In this document: one piece after another, positions 20,557-27,205 of the stretch
Numbering within the stretch: position 1 is the first letter of the stretch
How the letters are laid out: the number at the start of each line of letters is the position of its first letter
Assembly (NCBI RefSeq): GCF_003417065.2
Contig: NZ_QVLT01000001.1
Span: 174,788-238,787 of the forward strand
Source of the DNA: Hymenobacter lapidiphilus
GTDB lineage: Bacteria; Bacteroidota; Bacteroidia; Cytophagales; Hymenobacteraceae
DNA: 64,000 bases
Direction: 5' to 3'
Position numbers and translations under genes: made by a program
The notes under the pieces: generated by a model
Told to the model about the DNA's origin: nothing
Databases searched by the model: none
Seen by the model: the letters and a program-made list of their open reading frames with translations, nothing else

Positions 20557-21544
20557 TGCCGCGCCTACTCTCATGCACATTCTACCCCAGGCCGACCCAC
20601 AAGAGTCGGCCTTTTCTGTGCCTTCCACTTCCCGGGCCTTCATTGAGGCCAACACCACCCCAACGAGCTTCTGCGAAATCCGACGCGACCACATCATCCC
20701 CGTGTTCGTGAAAGACAACGAACCACTCATCAGTCAAGCTGACTTCATCCAAGTCACCGCCGAAGCCGTGCGGGATGTGTTTCGCGGCGAGCAGGTTCTC
20801 GCCCCCCAAATTCGGGTTTCGCATCCAATCAAGGGCCGCATCCCGGATGCCAAGGACAAGCCGGCCAAAGACCTGCAGGATTGGGAACGCACGCTCTACT
20901 ATGAGAGGATGATGTTCGCCGTTGAGATCCCGACCATTTTCGATGAGATCGGCGGCAACCGGCTTACGCTGATCGTGGGCGGCGTCAAGGCGTACAACCT
21001 AGACAATCTCTACAATCGCAAGGGGGCGGTGGAGCACTTCAAACTCTTCGTCGGCTTCGAGAACATGGTCTGCACGAATCTCTGCGTGCGAACTGACGGC
21101 TTCATGGGCGACCTTCGCGTTAGTAGCGTGGAACAACTCCAAAAGGCCATTTATCAGTTGCTGCACACCTACGACCAGCATCGGCATCTGCGCCAGTTGC
21201 AGGCTCTGACGGAGTACTCCATCACGGAGCAACAGTTTGCCCAAATCATCGGGCGGAGCCGGATGTACTCTCACCTTCCAACTGCCGCCAAGCAGCACAT
21301 TCCAGCGCTACTCTACGGAGATCAGCAGTTGGCCAGCGTCTGCAAGGACTACTACCGCGACCAGAGTTTCTGTCGAGAGGCCAATGGAGGCATCAACTTG
21401 TGGCGGCTCTACAATCTGTTCACTGGTGCCAACAAGTCCACATACATCGACCAGTTCCTCGATCGATCGGTCAACGCGTTGGACTTTGTAGGGCAGATCC
21501 AAGATGGACTACGTGGACACCAGACCAACTGGTACTTGCAGTAG
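20531..21544 (+). CDS. DUF3871 family protein
   Basis: The 337-residue protein matches my memory of DUF3871, a Bacteroidetes family of mobile elements, especially in its C-terminal block LYNLFTGANKSTYIDQFLDRSVNALDFVGQI. Other features are an N-terminal low-complexity leader (to about residue 40) and a central region with FAVEIPTIFDEIGGNRLTLIVGGVKAYNLDNLYNRKG and FVGFENMVCTNLCVRTDGF. The ATG at 20531 is preferred to the upstream frame opening at 20372, which runs through the ATPase gene. Its resemblance to DUF932-type recombination-locus proteins suggests a DNA-handling role. The exact activity is unknown. Confidence 0.8.
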   Translation: METSLIRLSAAPTLMHILPQADPQESAFSVPSTSRAFIEANTTPTSFCEIRRDHIIPVFVKDNEPLISQADFIQVTAEAVRDVFRGEQVLAPQIRVSHPIKGRIPDAKDKPAKDLQDWERTLYYERMMFAVEIPTIFDEIGGNRLTLIVGGVKAYNLDNLYNRKGAVEHFKLFVGFENMVCTNLCVRTDGFMGDLRVSSVEQLQKAIYQLLHTYDQHRHLRQLQALTEYSITEQQFAQIIGRSRMYSHLPTAAKQHIPALLYGDQQLASVCKDYYRDQSFCREANGGINLWRLYNLFTGANKSTYIDQFLDRSVNALDFVGQIQDGLRGHQTNWYLQ

Positions 21545-21590
21545 GCATGGATTCGGAGAGGGGCTCGTGCGGCTGCGGTCGGCGAGCTCC

Positions 21591-21836
21591 TCAACTGGGT
21601 TCTTCTGTGCCAGGTACCGTCATCAACTCGTGCAGAGGAATTTTCAAGGCCTTGGTCAGCGAAAAAAGCACGTCCAAAGTGGCCGAGAATTGAGCCGTTT
21701 CGATCCTGTGCACCGTCATCTTAGCCACATCGGCGTAGTCGGCGAGTTCCTGCTGGCTCCATCCGCGCTCTTCGCGCAAGAGCCGAAGACGGTCCCCAAA
21801 TGCCCTGATACCAGCCGGGTTTTTCACAGCTGGCAA
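21591..21836 (-). CDS. XRE-family helix-turn-helix regulator
   Basis: This is an 81-residue DNA-binding protein with one Cro/C1-type HTH (FGDRLRLLREERGWSQQELADYADVAKMTVHRIETAQFSATLDVLFSLTKALKIPLHELM). It starts with TTG at 21836 or GTG at 21827; no ATG is available upstream before a stop. It is divergent from the small secreted-protein gene, and a 16-base palindrome lies between them, so autoregulation and control of the neighbour are likely. It may be the element's maintenance or excision switch, or an antitoxin without a visible toxin. Confidence 0.85.
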   Translation of the reverse strand: MPAVKNPAGIRAFGDRLRLLREERGWSQQELADYADVAKMTVHRIETAQFSATLDVLFSLTKALKIPLHELMTVPGTEEPS

Positions 21837-21862
21837 GCTCCAACTCCGTACCGGGAAGACTG

Positions 21863-21878
21863 TCTACATTGATGTAGA
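21863..21878. promoter_or_regulatory. Candidate operator palindrome
   Basis: TCTACAT-TG-ATGTAGA is a perfect dyad with 7-base half sites, 27 bases upstream of the XRE start and about 20 bases upstream of the -7 box of the divergent gene. It is the expected size for an XRE dimer. Confidence 0.65.
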
Positions 21879-21896
21879 TTTAGCGCTTTGACTGGC

Positions 21897-21904
21897 TACT
21901 TTTG
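21897..21904 (+). promoter_or_regulatory. -7 box for the secreted-protein gene
   Basis: TACTTTTG fits TAnnTTTG and lies 28 bases ahead of the ATG at 21932. No -33 TTG at standard spacing is visible; the palindrome occupies that region. Confidence 0.5.
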
Positions 21905-21931
21905 TGCAGATCACACTTCATCCCATCAACC

Positions 21932-22375
21932 ATGTTCACAAAATCCCTGAAAACGGCACTCGTTTTCCTGCTGGTTTCAACTGCTTGCTACGCAGGTGGC
22001 CCACCGGCCCGCTCATTGGGTCGGTTCCTAGGAATGACTGCGGTGGACCTCGCCGCAGTGTACAAGAAGGAGGCTCATCACTACCACTGGTATCACCGTG
22101 AATCAGAAAGCATGGGTGTTGCCAGCGACGTTGTAGGCTGGTCGTACAATGACCCTGAAATGTCTTCCATCCAATTCACTCTGAAAAATGGGCGAGTCAC
22201 AGAGGTAGCTTTCGACGCTACAGGCGAGTACGGTGAAGCGGTGGAAGTGAGTCTCAACAATTCCTTCAGGTGTTTAGGCATCAGGAGGTGGGTTGACACG
22301 GCCAGCAAGACCTACTGGAAAATGTCCTACGGCCTAGACCTGGACCATCGGTACAGAGTGGTGGTTCGCAAGTAG
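21932..22375 (+). CDS. Small secreted protein of unknown function
   Basis: The 147-residue protein has a Sec signal peptide (MFTKSLKTALVFLLVSTACYA, cleavage near residue 21). The mature part of about 126 residues has strand-rich segments (SSIQFTLKNGRVTEVAFDATGEYGEAVEVSLNN) and no recognised motif. I cannot assign a family. The frame is open from 21902, but the ATG at 21932 begins the signal peptide. It is the last gene of the element before attR, divergent from the XRE gene, and a possible target of it. Its role could be surface-related or a host-benefit cargo. Confidence 0.7.
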   Translation: MFTKSLKTALVFLLVSTACYAGGPPARSLGRFLGMTAVDLAAVYKKEAHHYHWYHRESESMGVASDVVGWSYNDPEMSSIQFTLKNGRVTEVAFDATGEYGEAVEVSLNNSFRCLGIRRWVDTASKTYWKMSYGLDLDHRYRVVVRK

Positions 22376-22519
22376 GCGGGAGTTTTCCCTCTCACGCACC
22401 CGAATCAAGTCTTTCGAACCCATGCTCGACCAGGGCAAGGAAATTGGCGCTTTCGAAGGGTTTCCCGCCAACTCAGGAAAACCTGATTCTCATTCTCCAC
22501 GGCAAAGAAGGTGGTAGGC

Positions 22520-22529
22520 TGTATGCACC
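22520..22529. repeat. Third TGTATGCACC copy near the right end
   Basis: The same decamer as at 10778 and 10790 lies 22 bases inside the right direct repeat. It is a candidate arm-type site for the recombinase. Confidence 0.4.
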
Positions 22530-22551
22530 ATGGTGGGCACCAAAACCAAAA

Positions 22552-22635
22552 CAGCCACCCAGATTTGCATCTAAGTGGCTGACTATGAATGAGCGAGAAA
22601 CGAGGTTCGAACTCGCGACCCTCAGCTTGGGAAGC
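22552..22635. repeat. attR: 84-bp direct repeat, right end of integrative element
   Basis: It is identical to 10593-10676, giving an element of 11,959 bp counted from repeat to repeat. This copy is joined to the tRNA-Gly 5' half at 22636-22664, so the element restores a complete tRNA gene and terminator hairpin. The repeat ends in the anticodon stem, a usual crossover region for tyrosine recombinases. Confidence 0.93.
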
Positions 22636-22664
22636 TGATGCTCTACCAACTGAGCTACTCTCGC
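22592..22664 (-). tRNA. tRNA-Gly(CCC)
   Basis: The reverse complement folds as a full cloverleaf: acceptor GCGAGAG / TTCTCGC (6 pairs plus a G-T), D arm GCTC..GAGC, anticodon stem TCAGC / GCTGA with loop TTCCCAA (anticodon CCC, reading GGG), and T arm GCGAG-TTCGAAC-CTCGT (the last pair is G-T). The discriminator is U, as expected for Gly, and CCA is not encoded. The 3' portion from the anticodon arm on is supplied by the integrative element. Confidence 0.95.
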
Positions 22665-22683
22665 TTATAAGATTTGGTGAGGG

Positions 22684-22713
22684 CAAAAATACACCGCGAA
22701 AACTGAAATACAA
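22684..22713 (-). promoter_or_regulatory. Promoter of tRNA-Gly
   Basis: On the minus strand a TTG (-33) is followed after 19 bases by TATTTTTG, a perfect TAnnTTTG -7 box, placed about 20 bases before the tRNA 5' end. Confidence 0.75.
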
Positions 22714-22848
22714 CCGGCTTCGGCCCCGAAGCACGTCGCGGCGTTGCCCGAACGCGAAAAATTGTGTCTTTTTGTAGCTGGCCGGTTGCGGCCGCCGCGC
22801 CAGCCCTGTGGCCGACCGGTGACTATCCACCCTTCAACCCCGCTTGCT

Positions 22849-23091
22849 ATGGCCTGGCCTCCTACCCCCGCTACCCGCCGCGTTATCGCCTGGCTGTTCC
22901 TGACGGCCGGCATCCTGCTGGTGCTGGGCGTGAGCATGCAGCTCTGGGTCATTTATGCCGAGTACCAGCGCCTGGGCAGCGGAAACCTGAACTCCACGGC
23001 CCTGGTGCTACGCCTGATGATGCTGGTGGCCGCCGTGATGATGCTGCGCTACGGCTGGCGCGAAACCCGCGGCAACGACACCGTGGACTGA
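22849..23091 (+). CDS. Small membrane protein, unknown function
   Basis: The 80-residue product has two predicted membrane helices (VIAWLFLTAGILLVLGVSMQLWVIYA and STALVLRLMMLVAAVMMLRYGW) separated by a short polar loop, and a charged C-terminus. The frame is open from 22744, but the ATG at 22849 is the only start that leaves out the tRNA-proximal region. No family is recognised. It lies alone between the tRNA and the acetyltransferase gene. Confidence 0.6.
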   Translation: MAWPPTPATRRVIAWLFLTAGILLVLGVSMQLWVIYAEYQRLGSGNLNSTALVLRLMMLVAAVMMLRYGWRETRGNDTVD

Positions 23092-23098
23092 TGATTGA

Positions 23099-23212
23099 GC
23101 TGTTAGCTGTTAGCTGTTAGCTGTTAGCTGTTAGCTGACTGAACGAGAGCGAACGGCTCAGGTACTATCCGACTGAACAGAAGCTGACAGCTAACAGCTC
23201 TCAGCTAGTAGC
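23099..23212. repeat. Tandem 7-bp repeats and inverted copies
   Basis: Five tandem TGTTAGC units at 23101-23135 are followed by the inverted counterpart CTGACAGCTAACAGCT near 23182-23200. Related AGCTGTTAGC blocks occur at 56086-56125 and weaker ones near 53150 and 61850. Confidence 0.8.
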
Positions 23213-23220
23213 TTAAAAAT

Positions 23221-23757
23221 ATGAGCCAACCCCTGCGCATTACCGTTGCCAAACGCACCCCGGCCGCCGCGGCCCAACTCGCCGAGCTGAGTCGGCGGCT
23301 GTTTTACGAAGCCTACGCCGCCCAGAACACCCCCGAGAATATGGCAGCCAAGGCCGACGCCACCTTCAGCCCCGAGCAGCAGCTGGCCGAGCTTGAGGAT
23401 CCCAACGTCGTATATCTGGAAGCCCGTATGCTGCAGGAGCTGGTGGGCTACGCTAAACTGCGGCTGCATTCTGAGCTCGGTCTCGACCCTGATAAGTTGC
23501 CCGAAGACCGGCTGGAAGTGGAGCGCTTGTACGTGGCCGAAGACTGGATTGGCACCGGCCTGGGAGCCACGCTCATGCGCCGCGCAATTGAAGAGGCCCG
23601 CCAGCAGCAGTGCCGGGCCGTGGTGCTGGGCGTGTGGGAGCACAACACCCGCGCCCGCGAGTTCTACCAGCGGTTCGGCTTTCGGCCCATCGGGCAGCAC
23701 CTTTTCCAGTTTGGGGCCGAAGCCCAGACCGATTTGATTCTGCGCAAGGGTCTGTAA
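23221..23757 (+). CDS. GNAT-family N-acetyltransferase
   Basis: This 178-residue acetyltransferase uses acetyl-CoA. Motif A is clear (ERLYVAEDWIGTGLGATLMRRAIEEARQQ), with the pyrophosphate loop GTGLGA near residues 120-125, followed by motif B (WEHNTRAREFYQRFGFRPIGQHLFQFG). The N-terminal part has the usual first strand and helices. The acceptor is unknown; the SSAT/PaiA-like arrangement suggests a small amine or a protein N-terminus. It starts at the ATG directly after the tandem-repeat region. There is no obvious operon partner, although the next gene follows on the same strand. Confidence 0.88.
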   Translation: MSQPLRITVAKRTPAAAAQLAELSRRLFYEAYAAQNTPENMAAKADATFSPEQQLAELEDPNVVYLEARMLQELVGYAKLRLHSELGLDPDKLPEDRLEVERLYVAEDWIGTGLGATLMRRAIEEARQQQCRAVVLGVWEHNTRAREFYQRFGFRPIGQHLFQFGAEAQTDLILRKGL

Positions 23758-23824
23758 GGGCCGGGGCGTGCGCCTGTCCGCTACGCTCCGGTCCGCTACC
23801 TTTACCCGCCCGTCCCATTACACT

Positions 23825-24847
23825 GTGCCGTTGCAACGCCCTTCCTTTCTTCGTCTTAGCGGCCTGGCCTCGCTGCTGGCTTTGCTGTTGAGTGCCTGCT
23901 CGGGCAACCCGGACTCGGGCGAGGTACCCAACGCGGCCCCGCCTACCGGCCACTACGAAGGCGCCATCAGCTACCAGGGCAGCGAGCTGCGCACAGCCCT
24001 CGACCTGCGCGAAACCAAATCCGGCCAGCTGACGGCCACGCTGAGCTTTCCGCAAGTGCCGGGACTGGAGTTTGAAGCGGCCACGGCCAACTACCAGGCG
24101 CCTCAGCTGCGGCTGGAGGAAGCGCCCGGCCAGCCCGGCGGCATAGTGGTACAAGCCGTACGCGAGGGCGACTTTCTGCGCGGCGTAGTAAACTGGGACA
24201 GCGTGCGGGCCGATTTTGTGTGGGTGCGGCGCGGCGAAGCACCGGCCCCCGGCTTCCTTGATACCACCTTAACGGTGGCAGTGCCCGGCCAGCCCGCGCT
24301 GCGCCTGCGCCTGCTGCTGCCCGACGATACGCTGCCCCGACACCCGGCGCTGGTACTGCTGGCCTCGGCCACCGATGGCCCCGCCGCCGCCCGGCGGGCT
24401 ACTCACCTGGCCCGCCGCGGTATTGTAACGCTGCTGCTGCCCCCATCAGCCGCCGATTCGGGGCGGGTGGGCTATTGGGGCCGGGGAACGGTGGCCCCGC
24501 GGGTGGCCGAAGCCGCCGGGCAGCAGCCGCAGCCCGGGTTTGCGGTGCTGGAGGCCGCGGCAGCCGCTACCCACGCCGAGGCGGCCGCATATCAAGTGTT
24601 CAACCAGCAGCGGATTCCGGTGCTGGCCTTCTACGCCGGACTCGATACTACGGTGCAGGCGGCGGCCAGCGCCCGGCGCTTACGGCCCATACTAGGCTAC
24701 CGCCGGGGCACGCAGGTGCAGGTGCTGGCGGGTGTAACATCCGATTTCCGGCGCCCCGGCCGCACCGGTTCCGATGGCCAGTGGCAGTGGCCCCAGCCGG
24801 CTCCCGAGTACTGGAATGGACTGGTGGAGTGGCTGAAGGCGCGGTAG
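23825..24847 (+). CDS. Lipoprotein with alpha/beta-hydrolase-like fold
   Basis: A signal peptide with lipobox (SLLALLLSACSG) predicts a lipid anchor. The middle part GHYEGAISYQGSELRTALDLRE...LTATLSFPQ resembles a beta domain seen in front of Bacteroidetes hydrolases. The C-terminal half (ALVLLASATDGPAAARRATHLARRGIVTLLLPP...FYAGLDTTVQ) follows an alpha/beta-hydrolase pattern, but a GxSxG nucleophile is not visible, so catalysis is doubtful. The start is uncertain: the frame is open from 23768 (GTG). GTG 23825 or TTG 23831 place the signal peptide at the N-terminus, and a -7-like TACCTTTA lies at 23797. Confidence 0.65.
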   Translation: MPLQRPSFLRLSGLASLLALLLSACSGNPDSGEVPNAAPPTGHYEGAISYQGSELRTALDLRETKSGQLTATLSFPQVPGLEFEAATANYQAPQLRLEEAPGQPGGIVVQAVREGDFLRGVVNWDSVRADFVWVRRGEAPAPGFLDTTLTVAVPGQPALRLRLLLPDDTLPRHPALVLLASATDGPAAARRATHLARRGIVTLLLPPSAADSGRVGYWGRGTVAPRVAEAAGQQPQPGFAVLEAAAAATHAEAAAYQVFNQQRIPVLAFYAGLDTTVQAAASARRLRPILGYRRGTQVQVLAGVTSDFRRPGRTGSDGQWQWPQPAPEYWNGLVEWLKAR

Positions 24848-24960
24848 CCGCTAAGCACGATTAGCTGCCGGCTCTTTTCCGCCGTATTGAGGTGCTTATC
24901 CGTCCTCGCCTGCCGGCTGCGCCCACGGGCGGGCTGCTCTCTCCCCTCCCTACTGCTGTC

Positions 24961-25827
24961 ATGCGCCTGCTCTCCCCTACCCTTTTGGCCGCTGCCCTGC
25001 TGCTGCCGCTGCTGGCCGCCGCCCAGGCGCCAACCGATTCGCTGACAGCTGTAAAAAGCCGCTACTCACTGTTTCGGCCGGTGCCGCGGGAGCTGATGCG
25101 CGACCTGGCTCCTGACCGGCCCGGCGTTACCGAAAGCCCTTTTTCAGTCGATGCGGGCCACTTTCAGTTCGAAACAGCCCTGGCTAACCTCATCAGCAGC
25201 CACCCCAACCGGCAACCCAAACAGTACACTTTCCGGGCCAACGCCTTCGTGCTGAAAATGGGCATAGACAACCGTACTGATGTGCAGCTGTTCATCGATG
25301 CCTACGAGTGGGACCGGACCTTTGCCACCGCCGACGAGCCCGGCACCCGCAACCAGGGCTTCGGCGACATAACCGTGCGCCTCAAGCGCAACCTGCTCGG
25401 CAACGACTCCACCGAAAGCCCGTTGGCCGTTGCCGCAATCGGGTTTGTGCGGCTGCCCACTGGCGGCCGGCAGGGCGCGGGCGGCTACGAGTATGGCCTG
25501 CTGCTGCCCGCCACCTACGCCTTGGCCGATACCTGGAACCTGAGCGCCCAGCTGCCCCTGCTCCTCAACTTCGACCGCGACGAAAACCAGCACTACCTTC
25601 AAACGGCCCCATCTGTCAACCTCGACCATGCGTTCCGGCCCTGGCTCACGGGCTTCGGCGAGCTGGTGGCCCAGCACGATTTTCGCGCCCGCCGCTGGGA
25701 TGAAGCCATAAACGCCGGAGCTGTTTTCAGCGTGGGCAAAAATATGCAGTTCGATATCGGCCGCCAGTTCGCCCTCACCGGCCAGGCCGACCGCGAGTAT
25801 TTCGTGGGCTTCGCAGTGCGGCGATGA
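24961..25827 (+). CDS. Outer-membrane transporter-like protein (MetA-pathway family)
   Basis: The 288-residue protein has a Sec signal peptide (MRLLSPTLLAAALLLPLLAAAQA). The mature domain is strand-rich with the family opening DLAPDRPGVTESPFSVDAGHFQFETALAN, which I associate with the Phenol_MetA_deg/transporter barrel family. Blocks such as NQGFGDITVRLKRNLLGND and AAIGFVRLPTGG support a channel-like outer-membrane barrel. No substrate is evident. The ATG at 24961 is chosen at the signal peptide although the frame opens at 24892. Confidence 0.75.
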   Translation: MRLLSPTLLAAALLLPLLAAAQAPTDSLTAVKSRYSLFRPVPRELMRDLAPDRPGVTESPFSVDAGHFQFETALANLISSHPNRQPKQYTFRANAFVLKMGIDNRTDVQLFIDAYEWDRTFATADEPGTRNQGFGDITVRLKRNLLGNDSTESPLAVAAIGFVRLPTGGRQGAGGYEYGLLLPATYALADTWNLSAQLPLLLNFDRDENQHYLQTAPSVNLDHAFRPWLTGFGELVAQHDFRARRWDEAINAGAVFSVGKNMQFDIGRQFALTGQADREYFVGFAVRR

Positions 25828-25872
25828 GTTGGCTGGTTGCTAAGTATAAGTCACATAACACCGTTCTGCGCC

Positions 25873-27078
25873 CTACACCAGTCCCTTTAGCCGTTCGAAG
25901 CTGCTGCCCAGGATGGCCTTGTCATCGGTCTGGAGCCAGTCGTGCAAGACGGTGGCGTACACAGAGCGGAAGTCAAGCTGATACTTCAGGTCGCCGGCGT
26001 CGAGGTTTTGCAGGCTGGGGGCGTTGTTGAGGATGCCCTTTTGGCGCAGTCCGCCACCGAGCAGCAGCACGTTGTTGGCCGTGCCATGGTCGGTGCCGTT
26101 GCTGGCGTTCTGCCCCACGCGGCGGCCGAACTCCGAAAACACCAGCACCAGCGTATCGTCAAAATTGCCAGCCTTCTGCAGGTCCTCGGCAAACGAGCCC
26201 AGTCCTTCCGACAGGTCGCCGAGTAGCCTCCCCTGCTGCTCCTGCTGGCGCACGTGGGTATCGAAGCCGCTGAGCGACACGTAGAATACCCGCGACTCAA
26301 CGCCCGAATTTATCAGCTCGGCCGTGATTTTGAGGCTCTTGCCGAACTCACTATTAGGGTACGTTACGGCCGACTTGTACACCTTGCTCTTCTGGTACAG
26401 ATAATCGGCCGAGGAAGCGGTTTCGGCCAGCGTCTTGTACAGATAATCAACTTCCGAAAGCCCGCCCGGCTGCTCGCGGCTGATTTTATCCAGCAGGCGG
26501 CCTTGGGTCAGTTGATGAAATTTCTCGGGGCTTTTGAGCGCCAGACCCTTACGCTGGCGGCCTTTCATAGCGAGGCTGAGCGTGTCGTCGACTTCCACGC
26601 CGTTGTAGGGCAGAGCGCAGGGGGCGCAGTTTGAGTCGAGGTAGCGGCCGAGCCAGCCGGTGGTCATGTTCTGGTCGGCGCCCGAGCCGCTCTGCCAGAT
26701 ATCCATCGAACGGAAGTGGCTACGGTCGGGGTTGGGGTAGCCCACCGAATTGAGCACGGCTACGTGGCCCTGGTCGTAGAGGCCCTTGAGGCGGCGCATG
26801 GCCGGGTTGAAACCCAGGCCCTTATCAAGGGTATGAATCCCGCTTTGGGGCCGGATGCCGAGCGTGGGCCGGGCCTTGAAATACAGGTCGTCTTCGAAGG
26901 GAATTACCGTATTGAGGCCGTCGTTGCCCCCGCTGAGCTGCACCACCACGAGGCGGCGGCCCCCGGCGTCGCGCAGGCTGGGCAAAGCGTGGGCATCGAG
27001 CCGGTGCAGAAAACTGGGCACAAACAGCAGCGTGCTGGCCAACGTGGAAGCTTTCAGAAAGTCGCGGCGGGTAGTCAT
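25873..27078 (-). CDS. DUF1501 family secreted protein
   Basis: This 401-residue protein is probably exported by the Tat pathway (TTRRDFLKASTLASTLLF). It shows the DUF1501 pattern: LVVVQLSGGNDGLNTVIPFEDDLYFKARPTL, SHFRSMDIWQSG, FDTHVRQQEQQGRLLGDLSEGLGSFAEDLQ, VLVFSEFGRRVGQNASNGTDHGTANNVLLLGGGL. The Asp/His-rich motifs recall the alkaline-phosphatase/sulfatase-like metal site. It is last in an apparent minus-strand cluster behind the lamin-tail and DUF1800 genes. DUF1501 and DUF1800 genes are routinely paired, and an envelope or polymer-related role is assumed. Confidence 0.9.
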   Translation of the reverse strand: MTTRRDFLKASTLASTLLFVPSFLHRLDAHALPSLRDAGGRRLVVVQLSGGNDGLNTVIPFEDDLYFKARPTLGIRPQSGIHTLDKGLGFNPAMRRLKGLYDQGHVAVLNSVGYPNPDRSHFRSMDIWQSGSGADQNMTTGWLGRYLDSNCAPCALPYNGVEVDDTLSLAMKGRQRKGLALKSPEKFHQLTQGRLLDKISREQPGGLSEVDYLYKTLAETASSADYLYQKSKVYKSAVTYPNSEFGKSLKITAELINSGVESRVFYVSLSGFDTHVRQQEQQGRLLGDLSEGLGSFAEDLQKAGNFDDTLVLVFSEFGRRVGQNASNGTDHGTANNVLLLGGGLRQKGILNNAPSLQNLDAGDLKYQLDFRSVYATVLHDWLQTDDKAILGSSFERLKGLV

Positions 27079-27106
27079 AGCGGTGGTTTAATGGGGACTG
27101 AAGAAT

Positions 27107-27204
27107 AATTTCTGTCATCCTGAGCGAAGCGAAGACCTTATCACTCCAGAACAAGCCGTTTAAATGTGATAAGGTCCCTCGCTTCGCTCAGGATGACAGA
27201 AATT
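27107..27204. repeat. 26-bp perfect inverted repeat between DUF1501 and DUF1800 genes
   Basis: AATTTCTGTCATCCTGAGCG... at 27107-27132 is the exact reverse complement of 27179-27204. An inner pair GACCTTATCAC / GTGATAAGGTC lies at 27134-27144 and 27166-27176. The near-complete palindrome fills the gap between two co-directional genes. Confidence 0.92.
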
Positions 27205-27205
27205 T

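Noticed and set aside
22405..22830. 141-codon minus-strand ORF through the tRNA and attR
   Set aside because: It runs through tRNA-Gly and the direct repeat and has no family resemblance.
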